Below are positions 1 to 10,989 of a stretch of 64,000 nucleotides of DNA, piece by piece. The notes under the pieces are model-generated. The model was not told the DNA's origin. It saw only the letters and a list, made by a program, of their open reading frames with translations, and searched no databases. Source of the DNA: Anisus vortex (Eukaryota; Mollusca; Gastropoda; Planorbidae); assembly GCA_949126835.1 (NCBI GenBank), contig OX421497.1, forward strand, positions 17,976,409 through 18,040,408, written 5' to 3'. Every line of letters starts with the position of its first letter. The stretch's first letter is position 1. The translations under genes were made by a program, and so were the position numbers.

Positions 1-1499
1 CTACATATTTCGTTGTCTGTCTGTATTCTGTAACTGTCGTCTGCGCATAGAACTGTCACCAACGGGATATGCGCTATATAAGCACCGTTAATATTTATTT
101 ATTTATTTATTTATTTATTATTTGTTCTTTACTTTCTTGCGATTTTTTTCTTCCTCTCTTTTTCCATTTTTCTGTCTCTCTTTTTTGTCTTTCTCTTTTA
201 ACGCATACATATATTATATCTTTCTCTCTCCCTCTTTCTCTTTTCTCTCTCTCCCAATTTTTCTCTCCTTGTCTATTTTAATCATCTTATCAACATCCCT
301 CTATTATTCTCTCGTTTTCTTGAATCTGAATCTATCTCACTCTCTGGTTCTATTTGTGTGTGTGTGTGTATCAAGTTATCTTGACCTAATAGTTGATAGA
401 CATGAAAGTCTCTAAATGCAATAAATGAACCATTGAAAGTTCAATCACCGTTCACAAGAAAGTCAATAAGCTAAACAATGACACGATACTCAGGTTAATG
501 GCTTCAGAGATTATATTTATAGGCCAGTGGAAATATGTTTGTGTATTCTTTATACATTGTGTAGACTACTGTAAACTCTTCAATACTTGAACAAAGACAA
601 AACTATGCACAAGTGAATAATACACTCTATTCAACGGGTTTTTTAAACATTATATATAAATATATTAGTGTACATTTCGATTATAAAAAACATTTAAAGA
701 AAAGTTGAAATGCTATAACAACGAACAACGAACAATGTTATAACAACGAACATTGTAGGCCTATTCTAAGACTCACAAATGGAGCCACTAACATTTACAT
801 AGACGAATCGTATACATGTTATAAGGACATTGTGTTATTTTGTGTCTAAACTAATAATACAATTTAAAACATTGCACAACAATTTTTGAAGTACTATTTT
901 ATGTTATATTTAAACAAAGCAACCTAATAAAAAAACAGTAAGATTTCAAATTACTGAGTGTGTTATGTTTATAATTACAAACGTTGTTATGACGACACGA
1001 TGTATTTATAGACATTCATTCGATTCTTATTGTTCTAAACAATAGAATAGAAGGGAAAAAAAAGAAAGTATATGAAGATTTATTTAAATATAAATCTAAT
1101 GATACTGTTATAGTCTAGAGTCTAGAGAACAAACAAAGTCCCATTTTGTTTTATTTAACAACAAGCCATTGATTTAAATAATGTATGCAATTAGAGTAGG
1201 TTCTATTAAAATGCCGCAAGCTAAGAATCAATTCAAAGTATGCAACTAAACATAAACAGTCTACAGTATGTATGTCATGATTTCATTGGTCAATCTTACA
1301 GTTTCTCACAATCGACAAAGTGCATTACAATAATAAACATGAAATTACTGTAAACTATAAAATGTCAGTAAATGTTTAATGTCAGAGTACATACATATAG
1401 CAGCTAAAGGTTTTACTTATTTAAAATTATTTCTGTAATAGACTCATAGTATATTTGTACAAATCGTAAGTTATCGTAAGTATACATTGCTTCGGCTCA
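1..1499. other. No gene seen
   Basis: AT-rich sequence. The first 400 bases are pyrimidine-rich with TTTA and GT runs. Small frames here are low-complexity. Nothing further recognised. Confidence 0.6.
92..119. repeat. TTTA microsatellite
   Basis: Seven tandem TTTA/ATTT units, followed by a pyrimidine-rich tract to about 360 and a short GT run. Confidence 0.85.
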
Positions 1500-1660
1500 T
1501 AAGTCATTTTGTGACAACATATATAGCTATATAGCCACCTTTTGACAATCATATACAACCATTTTGTGACAATCATAGACAGCCAACTTTTGACAATCAT
1601 ATACAACTTTTGTGTGACAACATATATAGCCAACTTTTGACAATCATGGGCAGACCTTGT
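1500..1660. repeat. Degenerate minisatellite
   Basis: Imperfect repeats of TTTTGTGACAA / TTTTGACAATCATA with units of about 25-30 bases. Confidence 0.6.
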
Positions 1661-2749
1661 GTGACCATAACGGACAACTTTTTAAAATAATCAGCAATAT
1701 ATTGGGTGTATTTGACAATTAAAGTTGATGCACTAAACAATGTTAATATTAAGTTCAAAAAGGTTATTTAAAGTGTTATTTTTGACATGTAATTACATCC
1801 ATACATAAAAAAATATTTTTCTATAACTTTGAGATTTTTTTTAAAGGTCTGTTGTTGTCATTACTCATTACTAGTACTTTAAAATGTCAATAGTTTCTGG
1901 AAAGTACTTTCTCCACTATAATGGAAAAAAAAATTCTCTTGACAAAAGAACAACATTCTATCAATATCTATTACTAGAAATAGCCCGTGAGAAACCACGG
2001 GGTTAATGATTTTTGTTTAATGTGTTTTTATAATGTTGTGAATTGTATTACTATATTTGGTATGCCCGTTTTCAAAAGTCGGGACGCAGTAGCGGAAAGT
2101 AAAGTAAACCTAAGTCATGGTTTTAAATTTAAGAAATGATATTTACATTTTGATTGAATTACTGGGATAAATAAAACATAAACATAATTTACATTAACAT
2201 AATTTTTTCACTGTAGCAATTTAATGATGAAACATGTCATTACAAGCAATATTGAGTGTAATTTCTTGTTCACCATGCAGTAGTTGTCTGTTGAATGTTT
2301 ATTTTCTACACGTTTGGGACTTTTTGACCGTAAAAAGAGGCGGAAAAAGTTGTTCATATGAGAAAACTCCGACATGATCGAATGTCTGTTGTTTAGATTT
2401 GTTACATTGCTATCACAAACGAGAGAATTATTGGCCGTTGTAGACGTCATAGAAAAAAAGAGTGTTTAGTGTTGATGAACAAAGTTGGCCTAATATATTT
2501 GGATAAAATACTATCAGCTTTATTGCATTCTTAGATGATCTCTAAAGTCTTTAAAATTGCGATGTATTTCCCTTGCATGGAATCAACTGTCGTTGCAACA
2601 ACAATCTTTGGATTGGGATTTCTCTAAAGCATAATGATTACATTATCGGCATTCCTGTCAGACATTATCTCCTTTGGTGTTAGATATTATTACCATTGGT
2701 GTCTTATTTTATCACAATTGGAGTGATACCGTACATTATCACAACTGTT
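1661..2749. other. No gene seen
   Basis: AT-rich. Near 1974 the segment TAGAAATAGCCCGTGAGAAA recalls the heads of the composite repeats at 32.7 and 41.2 kb (short GC patch after a TA-rich start), but is too short to assign. Confidence 0.5.
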
Positions 2750-3060
2750 TGTGGCAGCAAGAGTTCGTCTGGCGTACCGAAGGTTCTGAGTATGTATGAA
2801 TCCTGATGAAGACTAGGGTTTGTTTCCGGGTCTGCAGTGTGTCTCTGAGCCTACCAAGCTCTAATGGGTGCCTGACATTCGTTAGGGAAAATGAAAAGGC
2901 GTCTGGGCACTGCGGGCCTTGTATTGGCCATACAATCTTCTAGTATGCCTTAGCCACAGAAACTTGTGAATTCTGCTTCACGGTCCCTATGGATCAAATT
3001 AGTCTAACGGGAATACTTTACAACTGCTTCTGTGATGCCAGACATTAAAACCAGAGGCGT
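2750..3060 (+). mobile_element. tRNA-derived-type SINE, copy 1
   Basis: Shares an ordered series of words with the copy at 10735 and with the two minus-strand copies near 53-54 kb: GAAGGT, TTTCCGGGTCTG, CTGACATT-GTTAGG, AAAAGGCG-CTG. The pattern matches SINEs widespread in mollusc genomes, and the head has a degraded B-box-like GAATCC region. No coding capacity. Confidence 0.65.
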
Positions 3061-3307
3061 AGCCATAGGCTACAATTAGTCCATGTACAACAATGTTTAT
3101 TTTGATACTAAGTTACTGTTCTTTAACTGATGTGTTTTCGTTAAATGTTTTTAATATCTATACTTCTCCTCCAATAAAACAGTTTTTCAAAATCAATTTA
3201 TGCGGTTGGGTGAAGAGGGTGTTGGGGGGGGGGGGGGGGCTTATTCAAAATTGTGTAGACATACACATGTAGGAACATATTTAGATTGTGTAGATGTTTC
3301 AAAAGAC

Positions 3308-3503
3308 CAAACTTACTCGTGAGTCAACGTCACACTAAACTTACTCTTGCGTCAACGTCACACTAAACTTACTCTTGCGTCAACGTCACACTAAACTTAC
3401 TCGCGATTCAATGCCAACCTAATTTTACTCGTGAGTCAACGTCACACTAGACTTACTCGTGAATCAAAGTCGCACTAAACTTACTTGTGAGTCAATATCA
3501 AAC
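3308..3503. repeat. 28-bp minisatellite
   Basis: About seven copies of AACTTACTC-TG-GTCAACGTCACACTA, increasingly diverged to the right. Confidence 0.8.
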
Positions 3504-3520
3504 TGTAAAAACACATTTCT

Positions 3521-3670
3521 ATGTTTGTTTATTTGAATTATATGTAGGCTTACATTTATGTTTGTTTATTTGAATTATATGTAGGCTTACATTTATGTTT
3601 GTTTATTTGAATTATATGTAGGCTTACATTTATGTTTGTTTATTTGAATTATATGTAGGCTTACATTTAT
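3521..3670. repeat. 37-bp minisatellite
   Basis: Four nearly identical copies of ATGTTTGTTTATTTGAATTA followed by TATGTAGGCTTACATTT. Confidence 0.9.
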
Positions 3671-3852
3671 GCTCTCGATACTCTAAGATACAATTAAAGA
3701 ATATGGATATAAACAACATGCATATTGTTTGCCTATATATATATTTGTGTATAATGAAACAAAGTGTTCTGCCAGACAAGCCGCCTACACCAACAATGGA
3801 CATGATATGTCTGACAATGGCATAGAACTAGAAAATGGTAAAGGGTAAAGTT

Positions 3853-3955
3853 GGGGGGGGGGGGGGGTAGTTAACATGGAAAGGAAAAGAAGAAATAGAT
3901 GGCGACAGTACGGCTAAAGGAAAGGTGAAAGTTCAAGCGCTACCCCCCCCCCCCC
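3853..3955. repeat. Inverted G-run / C-run hairpin
   Basis: Fifteen G at 3853-3867, then TAG; and CTA then thirteen C at 3943-3955. Positions 3855-3870 and 3940-3955 are perfectly complementary (16 pairs) around a 69-base loop. Confidence 0.85.
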
Positions 3956-4223
3956 TTTCCTTTTATATCTTACTTCTAACCAGGCTTTCCCTCTTAGCCA
4001 AAAGACAGCCACTGGTTTTAGCAGACAATAGAAGTTGCGACTTAGCCGTCTACATTACAAAGATATGTTGATACTAGACCTAACTAGACATACTAGACGA
4101 GATAAGTGAGCAATGGACTCTCTCAAATACTTCAACTATAATATAGGGTTAAAGTGAACATTGATGCTAGTTTATTCTATTCACTGATATAGTTCTTAAG
4201 TAGATATTATTTAAACAGCTTGT

Positions 4224-4440
4224 TACATGTGTGTGTATGTGTGTGTGAGTGTGTGCGAGTGTGTGCGTCTGTCTACGTATGTGTTTCTATGTGATTCTGT
4301 GCATCTGTGTCGTCTTTTGTGTGTCTGTGTGAGAATCTGTGTATGTGTCTGGGTGTGTGTCTTCGTAATCTGTTAGTAGGCTAAGTATGTGAGTATCTAT
4401 GTGTGTGTGTGTAAGTGTCTGCATGAGTCTTTGTGAATCA
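4224..4440. repeat. Interrupted GT-rich microsatellite
   Basis: GTGTGTATGTGTGTGTGAGT-type sequence with many interruptions. Confidence 0.8.
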
Positions 4441-5039
4441 TAATATATGTAAGTTCACAGAGTTTTGTGTATGAGTTATTGTAACACTAGAATTTGTTCA
4501 GACTTGACAGTAAAACAGAATTGTGGAAAGTCAGATTTATTTCAGTCAAATTTCTGTCACTTCCAGCTCCGCCCCAAGCACAATTAAAGGAATGAAATAA
4601 ATAAAAGAATTAATTTAAAGTATCTAATAACGAATCAATATAAAACAGTCAAGATGGAAGACTTTAAATGTAAGAAACAAAGAATGTGATAAGTTTTCGT
4701 TTTGAACAATTTTCTTCGTCATTTCATTTTTATATTTTTATTTTCAAAACTCAGACAAGTAAGAAATTATTTTTTTTCTCTTCAGCTTCGATAAACGCTC
4801 TGCTCCGCAACTTCTGCCCCAAGCCCGGCTGCAAAACCTTGGTCTTAAATATTATTTGAATAGTCGGTGTGCATTGAGTATCTGTGTCAAGGTCAACTAT
4901 TATAAAGAGAGAAAATAAAAACCTAAAGTTAAATCCGGGGAATTAAACCTCACAGTAATCTGAGGGGGAATTGTCATTTTTAGTTTTTAGTGTCGTGTGT
5001 TAAACTGATTTCTCATTAACTCAGAATCTAAACAGATGG

Positions 5040-5240
5040 TTAGCTTGGCTTGGCTGACCACGTGACAGGAAGTGCAAGGCACCAATCAAATAAGAGAACA
5101 CTAGGGGTAAAGGAAATATGGGTAGGGCCTATCAACCATGGCAGACGTCGTATCTCGTGTAGCACGTGACCGAGTCGACAGTTTGTTCCTAGATGCAGGT
5201 TGATTCTGTGACATCATAGCCACCCGTTGATTGGATGTTC
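5040..5240 (+). promoter_or_regulatory. Promoter-like GC-richer patch with a small open frame
   Basis: Two CACGTG boxes (5059-5064, 5163-5168), a CCAAT box (5082-5086), an inverted CCAAT (5230-5234) and TGACATCA (5209-5216) cluster in 180 bases. An ATG in good context (ACCATGG, 5138) opens 21 codons (MADVVSRVARDRVDSLFLDA), ending at a possible but weak donor, GCAG|GTTGAT. It could be a first coding exon whose partner lies elsewhere, or chance. Confidence 0.25.
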
Positions 5241-5544
5241 TGTGTAGTTGTGCTTGGGGCTTATTCATTCTTTTTGTAATTGTATTTTTAGTTATAGATC
5301 ATTTTTGATCTATCTCTTCCTTTGTTTGGTTAAAATATTAAAAATTTGCAATCTACATGTTGAAGATATAATTTAAAAATCAAAGATAACATAAGGTTTC
5401 AGAAAAAACAATTCCCTCGTGGCAAACGTTCATCCTGCAATTATACTATTTTTAAACACACACACTTATACACAAGTAAACACACAAGAGCATACATCAA
5501 CATACGAAAAAAAAAAAGATATACAACTATAGGCCTACAAACTG

Positions 5545-5795
5545 ACGTACAATATACAAACAGACGTACAAATATACAAACAGCCGTACAAATATACAAA
5601 TAGATATACAAACAGATGAACGAATATACAAACAGACGTACAAATATACAAACAGACGTACAAATATACAAACAGATGAACAAATATACAAACAGACGTA
5701 CAAATATACAAACAGACGTACAAATATACAAACAGACGTACAAATATACAAACAGACGTACAAATATACAAACAGACGTACAAATATACAAACAG
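5545..5795. repeat. 20-bp minisatellite
   Basis: Tandem CAAATATACAAACAGACGTA units with a few GATGAA variants. Because 20 is not a multiple of three, every frame stays open and produces spurious frames on both strands. Confidence 0.95.
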
Positions 5796-6529
5796 ACATT
5801 TGATCTACGTATTCGAAAACAAACAAAAATTGAATTTCCACATTGATGCTGAACGCTCCTTTAACAGACAAACAGACCGATATGCGTAAAGTTGCGAGAT
5901 ACTTGGACTTCAAACGGAGGACATAGAGAGACTAAAAGAATGACATATTTAGTGTTTCACAATCCACAATCAGATCAGTTTTATTACATTAGCTGTCAAT
6001 AATTATATATTAGTAAAACTGACCCAACAATTTATTTAATGTAGACTGAGAAGCAACTGGGGCAATTAAAAAAACTTTTTGCAGCGCATGTAACATATAG
6101 ATCTAACACCCACTGGTTTGTAAAGGTCTAAATTCATGACACTACAGCTTTTGACTTCTGCTAATCCAAAATCAACTATGGTTGTTTTTTTTTTGACAAA
6201 GATTTCACCACGTTCTAAGGATCAATGGTCCTTCGTATTATTTTTTTAGTATAAATTACTATAATCAATGCAAATTTGTCTTTTCCAAACTATAACTTAC
6301 TTTACCCGAGGGCGGAGAGGGGGAACAGAAAATGGGTAAAAATATGATATTTAGAACCGAAAATAGGTTTTGAGAAAAAAAGAAGGATATTAACATCCCT
6401 AATGTTAAGTAGAAGACTGAAGATAATAATAACGGATTATTTAATCACTCCAAAGAATGGTTTACTTAAATAGAGTGCCCATAATCTAGTAAATATTAAA
6501 CATAAATGTGCAGTCTTTTGAAATAATTT

Positions 6530-6680
6530 GGTTCGCATTTTCGGTTTATTTTTCGGTTTCGGCCGAAGTTGTAGTTAAACTTTAGGTTTCGGCTTCGGTT
6601 TCGGCCGAAAGTCAATGTATAATATTCGGTTCGGTTTCGTTTTCGGCCGAAAAAAAAAAATTGATTTCGGTCGGTCTCTA
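6530..6680. repeat. Clustered TTTCGGCCGAAA palindromes
   Basis: GGTTTCGGCCGAA-type palindromes recur at about 6558, 6600 and 6645, mixed with TTCGGTTTCGG runs. Confidence 0.7.
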
Positions 6681-6689
6681 CAAAAAGAC

Positions 6690-6782
6690 GTAGTCTACAA
6701 ATATACAAACAGACGTAGTCTACAAATATACAAACAGACGTAGTCTACAAATATACAAACAGACGTACAAATATACAAACAC
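6690..6782. repeat. 25-bp minisatellite related to 5545-5795
   Basis: GACGTAGTCTACAAATATAC plus AAACA, about four copies. It contains the 20-bp unit of the array 0.9 kb to the left plus GTCTA. Confidence 0.85.
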
Positions 6783-7349
6783 GCAAACTCATTTATATTT
6801 AGGTCTCGATAGTTCATTATTATATTAAAAAATTGTTAATGAAGGCCTTTACATCTGGACACCGAGCAGATTGCAACTGACCAGAGGCTTTCATCCGTGA
6901 AGAGTAAAGAGGCTTTGAGAACACCTGCCGTCCAGTGAACATAAAGACAGTCCACAGCCTGGACTATATTGTGACTGGTCAAGAGAGAATTTTGTTTTTT
7001 GTTGATGGTTTCATTTCAAATATAAAGTTCTCAAACCTTCATGTTCCTCTGGATTGTTCTCCACTGTAATGTTATAAACTTACAATGGTTACTTCTAGTA
7101 CTGATACAAATAAATAGTCTTAAAAAATTTGTTGAAGTTATTAAATTTACAAATAAGATACTAACATTATAAACAAAATATTCAGCATGTATTGACATTT
7201 ATTTTGACTACATCTATTTATCTATATACTATATTTATGCTATTTTATTCATGTAGCCGCTAAGCCTACAGTTTTTGCTGTTTTTGGTGTTGTTGTTATT
7301 TCACATTGATGTCTAATTAATTCGATTATTTTTCGTGTCAGCCTCATCC

Positions 7350-7525
7350 ACCACTACAGCATCAAATTTTATTCTGTTTACCACCTCAATATCAACTTTA
7401 CTTCTATCTACCATTACAATATCAACTTTACTTCTATCTACCATTACACTATCAACTTTACTAATATCTACCAGTACAATATCTATTTTACTTCTATCTG
7501 CCGTTACTACATCAACTGTACTCTA
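7350..7525. repeat. 30-bp degenerate minisatellite
   Basis: CTACCATTACAATATCAACT plus TTACTTCTAT, about five to six diverged copies. Confidence 0.8.
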
Positions 7526-7639
7526 ATATCGAAGGAATAGGCCGATTGTATATTTGTGATATTATTTGTGTTAATATAACTGAACTATTTATTTTTTTTT
7601 ACTTTTATTTCTCCACCAGTAGCTGAATTGAAAGTTATA

Positions 7640-9843
7640 AAACCTAGCATTGTTCCAACAATAAAACTAGCATTGTTCCAACAATAAATCTAGCATTGTT
7701 CCAACAATAAACCTAGCATTGTTCCAACAATAAACCTAGCATTGTTCCAACAATAAACCTAGCATTGTTCCAACAATAAACCTAGCATTGTTCCAACAAT
7801 GAACCTAGCATTGTTCCAACAATAAACCTAGCATTGTTCCAACAATAAACCTAGCATTGTTCCAACAATGAACCTAGCATTGTTCCAACAATAAACCTAG
7901 CATTGTTCCAACAATAAACCTAGCATTGTTCCAACAAAATCCTAGCGTTGTTCCAACAATAAACCTAGCATTGTTCCAACAATAAACCTAGCATTGTTCC
8001 AACAATAAACCTAGCATTGTTCCAACAATGAACCTAGCATTGTTCCAACAATAAACCTAGCATTGTTCCAACAATAAACCTAGCATTGTTCCAACAAAAT
8101 CCTAGCGTTATTCCAACAATAAACCTAGCATTGTTCAAACAATAAACCTAGCATTGTTCCAACAATAAACCTAGCATTGTTCCGACAAAATCCTAGCGTT
8201 GTTCCAACAATAAACCTAGCATTGTTCAAACAATAAACCTAGCATTGTTCCAACAATAAACCTAGCATTGTTCCAACAAAAAACCTACCATTGTTTTAAC
8301 AATAAACCTAGCATTGTTCCAACAATAAACCTAGCATTGTTCCAACAATAAACCTAGCATTGTTCCAACAATAAACCTAGCATTGTTCCAACAATAAACC
8401 TAGCATTAATCAAACAAAAAACCTAGCATTGTTCCAACAATAAACCTAGCATTGTTCCAACAATAAACCTAGCATTGTTCCAACAATAAACCTAGCATTG
8501 TTCCAACAATAAACCTAGCATTGTTCCAACAATAAACCTAGCATTGTTCCAACAATGAACCTAGCATTGTTCCAACAATAAACCTAGCATTGTTCCAACA
8601 ATAAACCTAGCATTGTTCAAACAATAAACCTAGCATTGTTCCAACAATAAACCTAGCATTGTTCCAACAATGAACCTAGCATTGTTCCAACAATAAACCT
8701 AGCATGGTTCCAACAATAAACCTAGCATTGTTCCAACAATAAACCTAGCATTGTTCCAACAATGAACCTAGCATTGTTCCAACAATAAACCTAGCATTGT
8801 TCCAACAATAAACCTAGCATTGTTCCAACAATAAACCTAGCATTGTTCCAACAATAAACCTAGCATTGTTCCAACAATAAACCTAGCATTGTTCCAACAA
8901 TAAACCTAGCATTGTTCCAACAATAAACCTAGCATTGTTCCAACAATAAACCTAGCATTGTTCCAACAATAAACCTAGCATTGTTTCAACAATAAACCTA
9001 GCATTGTTCCAACAATAAACCTAGCATTGTTCCAACAATAAACCTAGCATTGTTCCAACAATAAACCTAGCATTGTTCCAACAATAAACCTAGCATTGTT
9101 CCAACAATAAACCTAGCATTGTTCCAACAATAAACCTAGCATTGTTCAAACAATAAACCTAGCATTGTTCCAACAATAAACCTAGCATTGTTCCAACAAT
9201 AAACCTAGCATTGTTCCAACAATAAACCTAGCATTGTTCCAACAATAAACCTAGCATTGTTCCAACAATGAACCTAGCATTGTTCCAACAATAAACCTAG
9301 CATTGTTCCAACAATATACCTAGCATTGTTCCAACAATAAACCTAGCATTGTTCCAACAATAAACCTAGCGTTGTTCCAACAATAAACCTAGCGTTGTTC
9401 CAACAATAAACCTAGCATTGTTCCAACAATAAACCTAGCATTGTTTCAACAATAAACCTAGCATTGTTCCAACAATGAACCTAGCATTGTTCCAACAATA
9501 AACCTAGCATTGTTCCAACAATATACCTAGCATTGTTCCAACAATAAACCTAGCATTGTTCCAACAATAAACCTAGCATTGTTCCAACAATATACCTAGC
9601 ATTGTTCCAACAATAAACCTAGCATTGTTCCAACAATAAACCTAGCATTGTTCCAACAATAAACCTAGCATTGTTCCAACAATAAACCTAGCATTGTTCC
9701 AACAATAAACCTAGCATTGTTCCAACAATAAACCTAGCATTGTTCCAACAATAAACCTAGCATTGTTCCAACAATAAACCTAGCATTGTTCCAACAATAA
9801 ACCTAGCATTGTTCCAACAATAAACCTAGCATTGTTCCAACAA
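7640..9843. repeat. 23-bp minisatellite array, about 95 copies
   Basis: Unit AAACCTAGCATTGTTCCAAC plus AAT. Variants with TGAACC, AAAATCC and GCGTTG are scattered, and some recur in the same order, so blocks have been copied. Each unit holds the palindrome ATTGTTCCAACAAT. No open frame of note. Confidence 0.97.
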
Positions 9844-10377
9844 TACTCCATTTCCGTGTTGTGTTTCCAAGTATTACACAATAGTTGCACGTGTGAAACC
9901 TGTGTAGGAAACTAAGGACAAAAATAGGCCAGTGTCGGCAGCATCCATCTCTGACAATTAAAACAAACACTGGCCTAAAACAGAGCAACATGGGTTAATT
10001 GCCCTATAGAAGGCAGGAACTCAATCAATCAACAACACAAAAATAGATTCAAGCCTGGAGTGTAGAAGGCGTAAGCCCACAGGACACCATAAATTCCAAA
10101 CTAAATCAGAAGCTCTTTATGCGATGCGTCTGATATTTTCTGCTTGTGGTTAGTCAGACGATCAATAGCTCTACTTTCATTGTTGTCTTTTGTTACAGTT
10201 TGTACAAAAATATTTATCTATATTTATTTTTGCATAGTTGTAACTGTTAGCTTATAAGATATAAGACCGCTGTTTATAGTGTAGACTTTATTTATTTCCC
10301 CTTATGCAAGTTCAATTGATTTCAATATTTAAGATTCATCTTTTACGATTCGTGATTTCATACACTAGTTAAAGTAT

Positions 10378-10612
10378 AATAATAATAGTTACTTATATAG
10401 CGCTTCTCTCCATGCTATTTTAGCATGCTCAGTGCGCTCTAGTAGATTATTTCGTCATATAGTCCCAAAACTCCTGCATGGCTTATCTTATCTTATCTTA
10501 TACTTATTGAGCGGCAGGGATCGGTCGGTGGTAGGGATAGAACCCGCGACGTGTCAGTTGGTTTTTGGATGACAGTCAGGTGAACTAACCGCAGGACCAG
10601 CCGACTTCACTA
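10378..10612 (-). mobile_element. tRNA-headed SINE with an L2/CR1-like LINE tail
   Basis: On the minus strand it starts with a tRNA-like head (GGCTGGTCCTGCGGTTAG, then a B-box-like GGGTTCTATCCC). It continues through a GATAA microsatellite and ends GAAGCGCTATATAAGTAACT followed by ATTATTAT. That end resembles the 3' tail of the LINE at 18716-20165 (AAGCGCTATATAA...AATAAT), as expected when a SINE borrows a LINE's reverse transcriptase. Confidence 0.65.
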
Positions 10613-10734
10613 TCTATTCAATGGTCTTGTCGTGATACAGTGTAAATATTATCGACTAAAATACAATGGAAAAGAAGTAGACAATATTTGGTCCATAGAA
10701 AGAATGACCACTTGGGAACATTTATAAATCGTTT

Positions 10735-10985
10735 AGGCATGTATCGCACGGCTGGTGTACTGAAGGTCCTGGGAGTAAATCCTTTAGAAAGCAAGGACTA
10801 TTTTCCGGGTCTGGAAGGTGTCCCTAAGTCAACACAGATCTGATGGCTGCTTGACATTAGTTGGGACCAAGTAAAGGCGGCTGAACATTGTGCTGACCAC
10901 ACAATTGTTTAGTAGGCCATGTCCAGGTAAACCGGTGGACGGGATTACTTGTGCAAGTAATTCAAGATGGATATATGAAACTACA
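10735..10985 (+). mobile_element. tRNA-derived-type SINE, copy 2
   Basis: Begins near CACGGCTGGTGTACTGAAGG and continues through TTTCCGGGTCTGGAAGGTGT, TTGACATTAGTTGGGACC and AAGTAAAGGCGGCTG. Clearly the same family as 2750-3060 and diverged from it. Confidence 0.7.
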
Positions 10986-10989
10986 TAGC

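Larger units (their letters stand above)
5800..7349. other. No gene seen
   Basis: AT-rich spacer with the TTTCGGCCGAAA cluster and the 25-bp array already listed. No coding or RNA gene recognised. Confidence 0.5.

Noticed and set aside
4566..5260. Possible terminal inverted repeat GCCCCAAGCACAA / TTGTGCTTGGGGC
   Set aside because: Only about 13 bases match and the homology does not extend inward. No target duplication is seen.
7640..9843. CRISPR-like array
   Set aside because: Units are contiguous with no unique spacers, and the context is a eukaryotic genome. It is a minisatellite.
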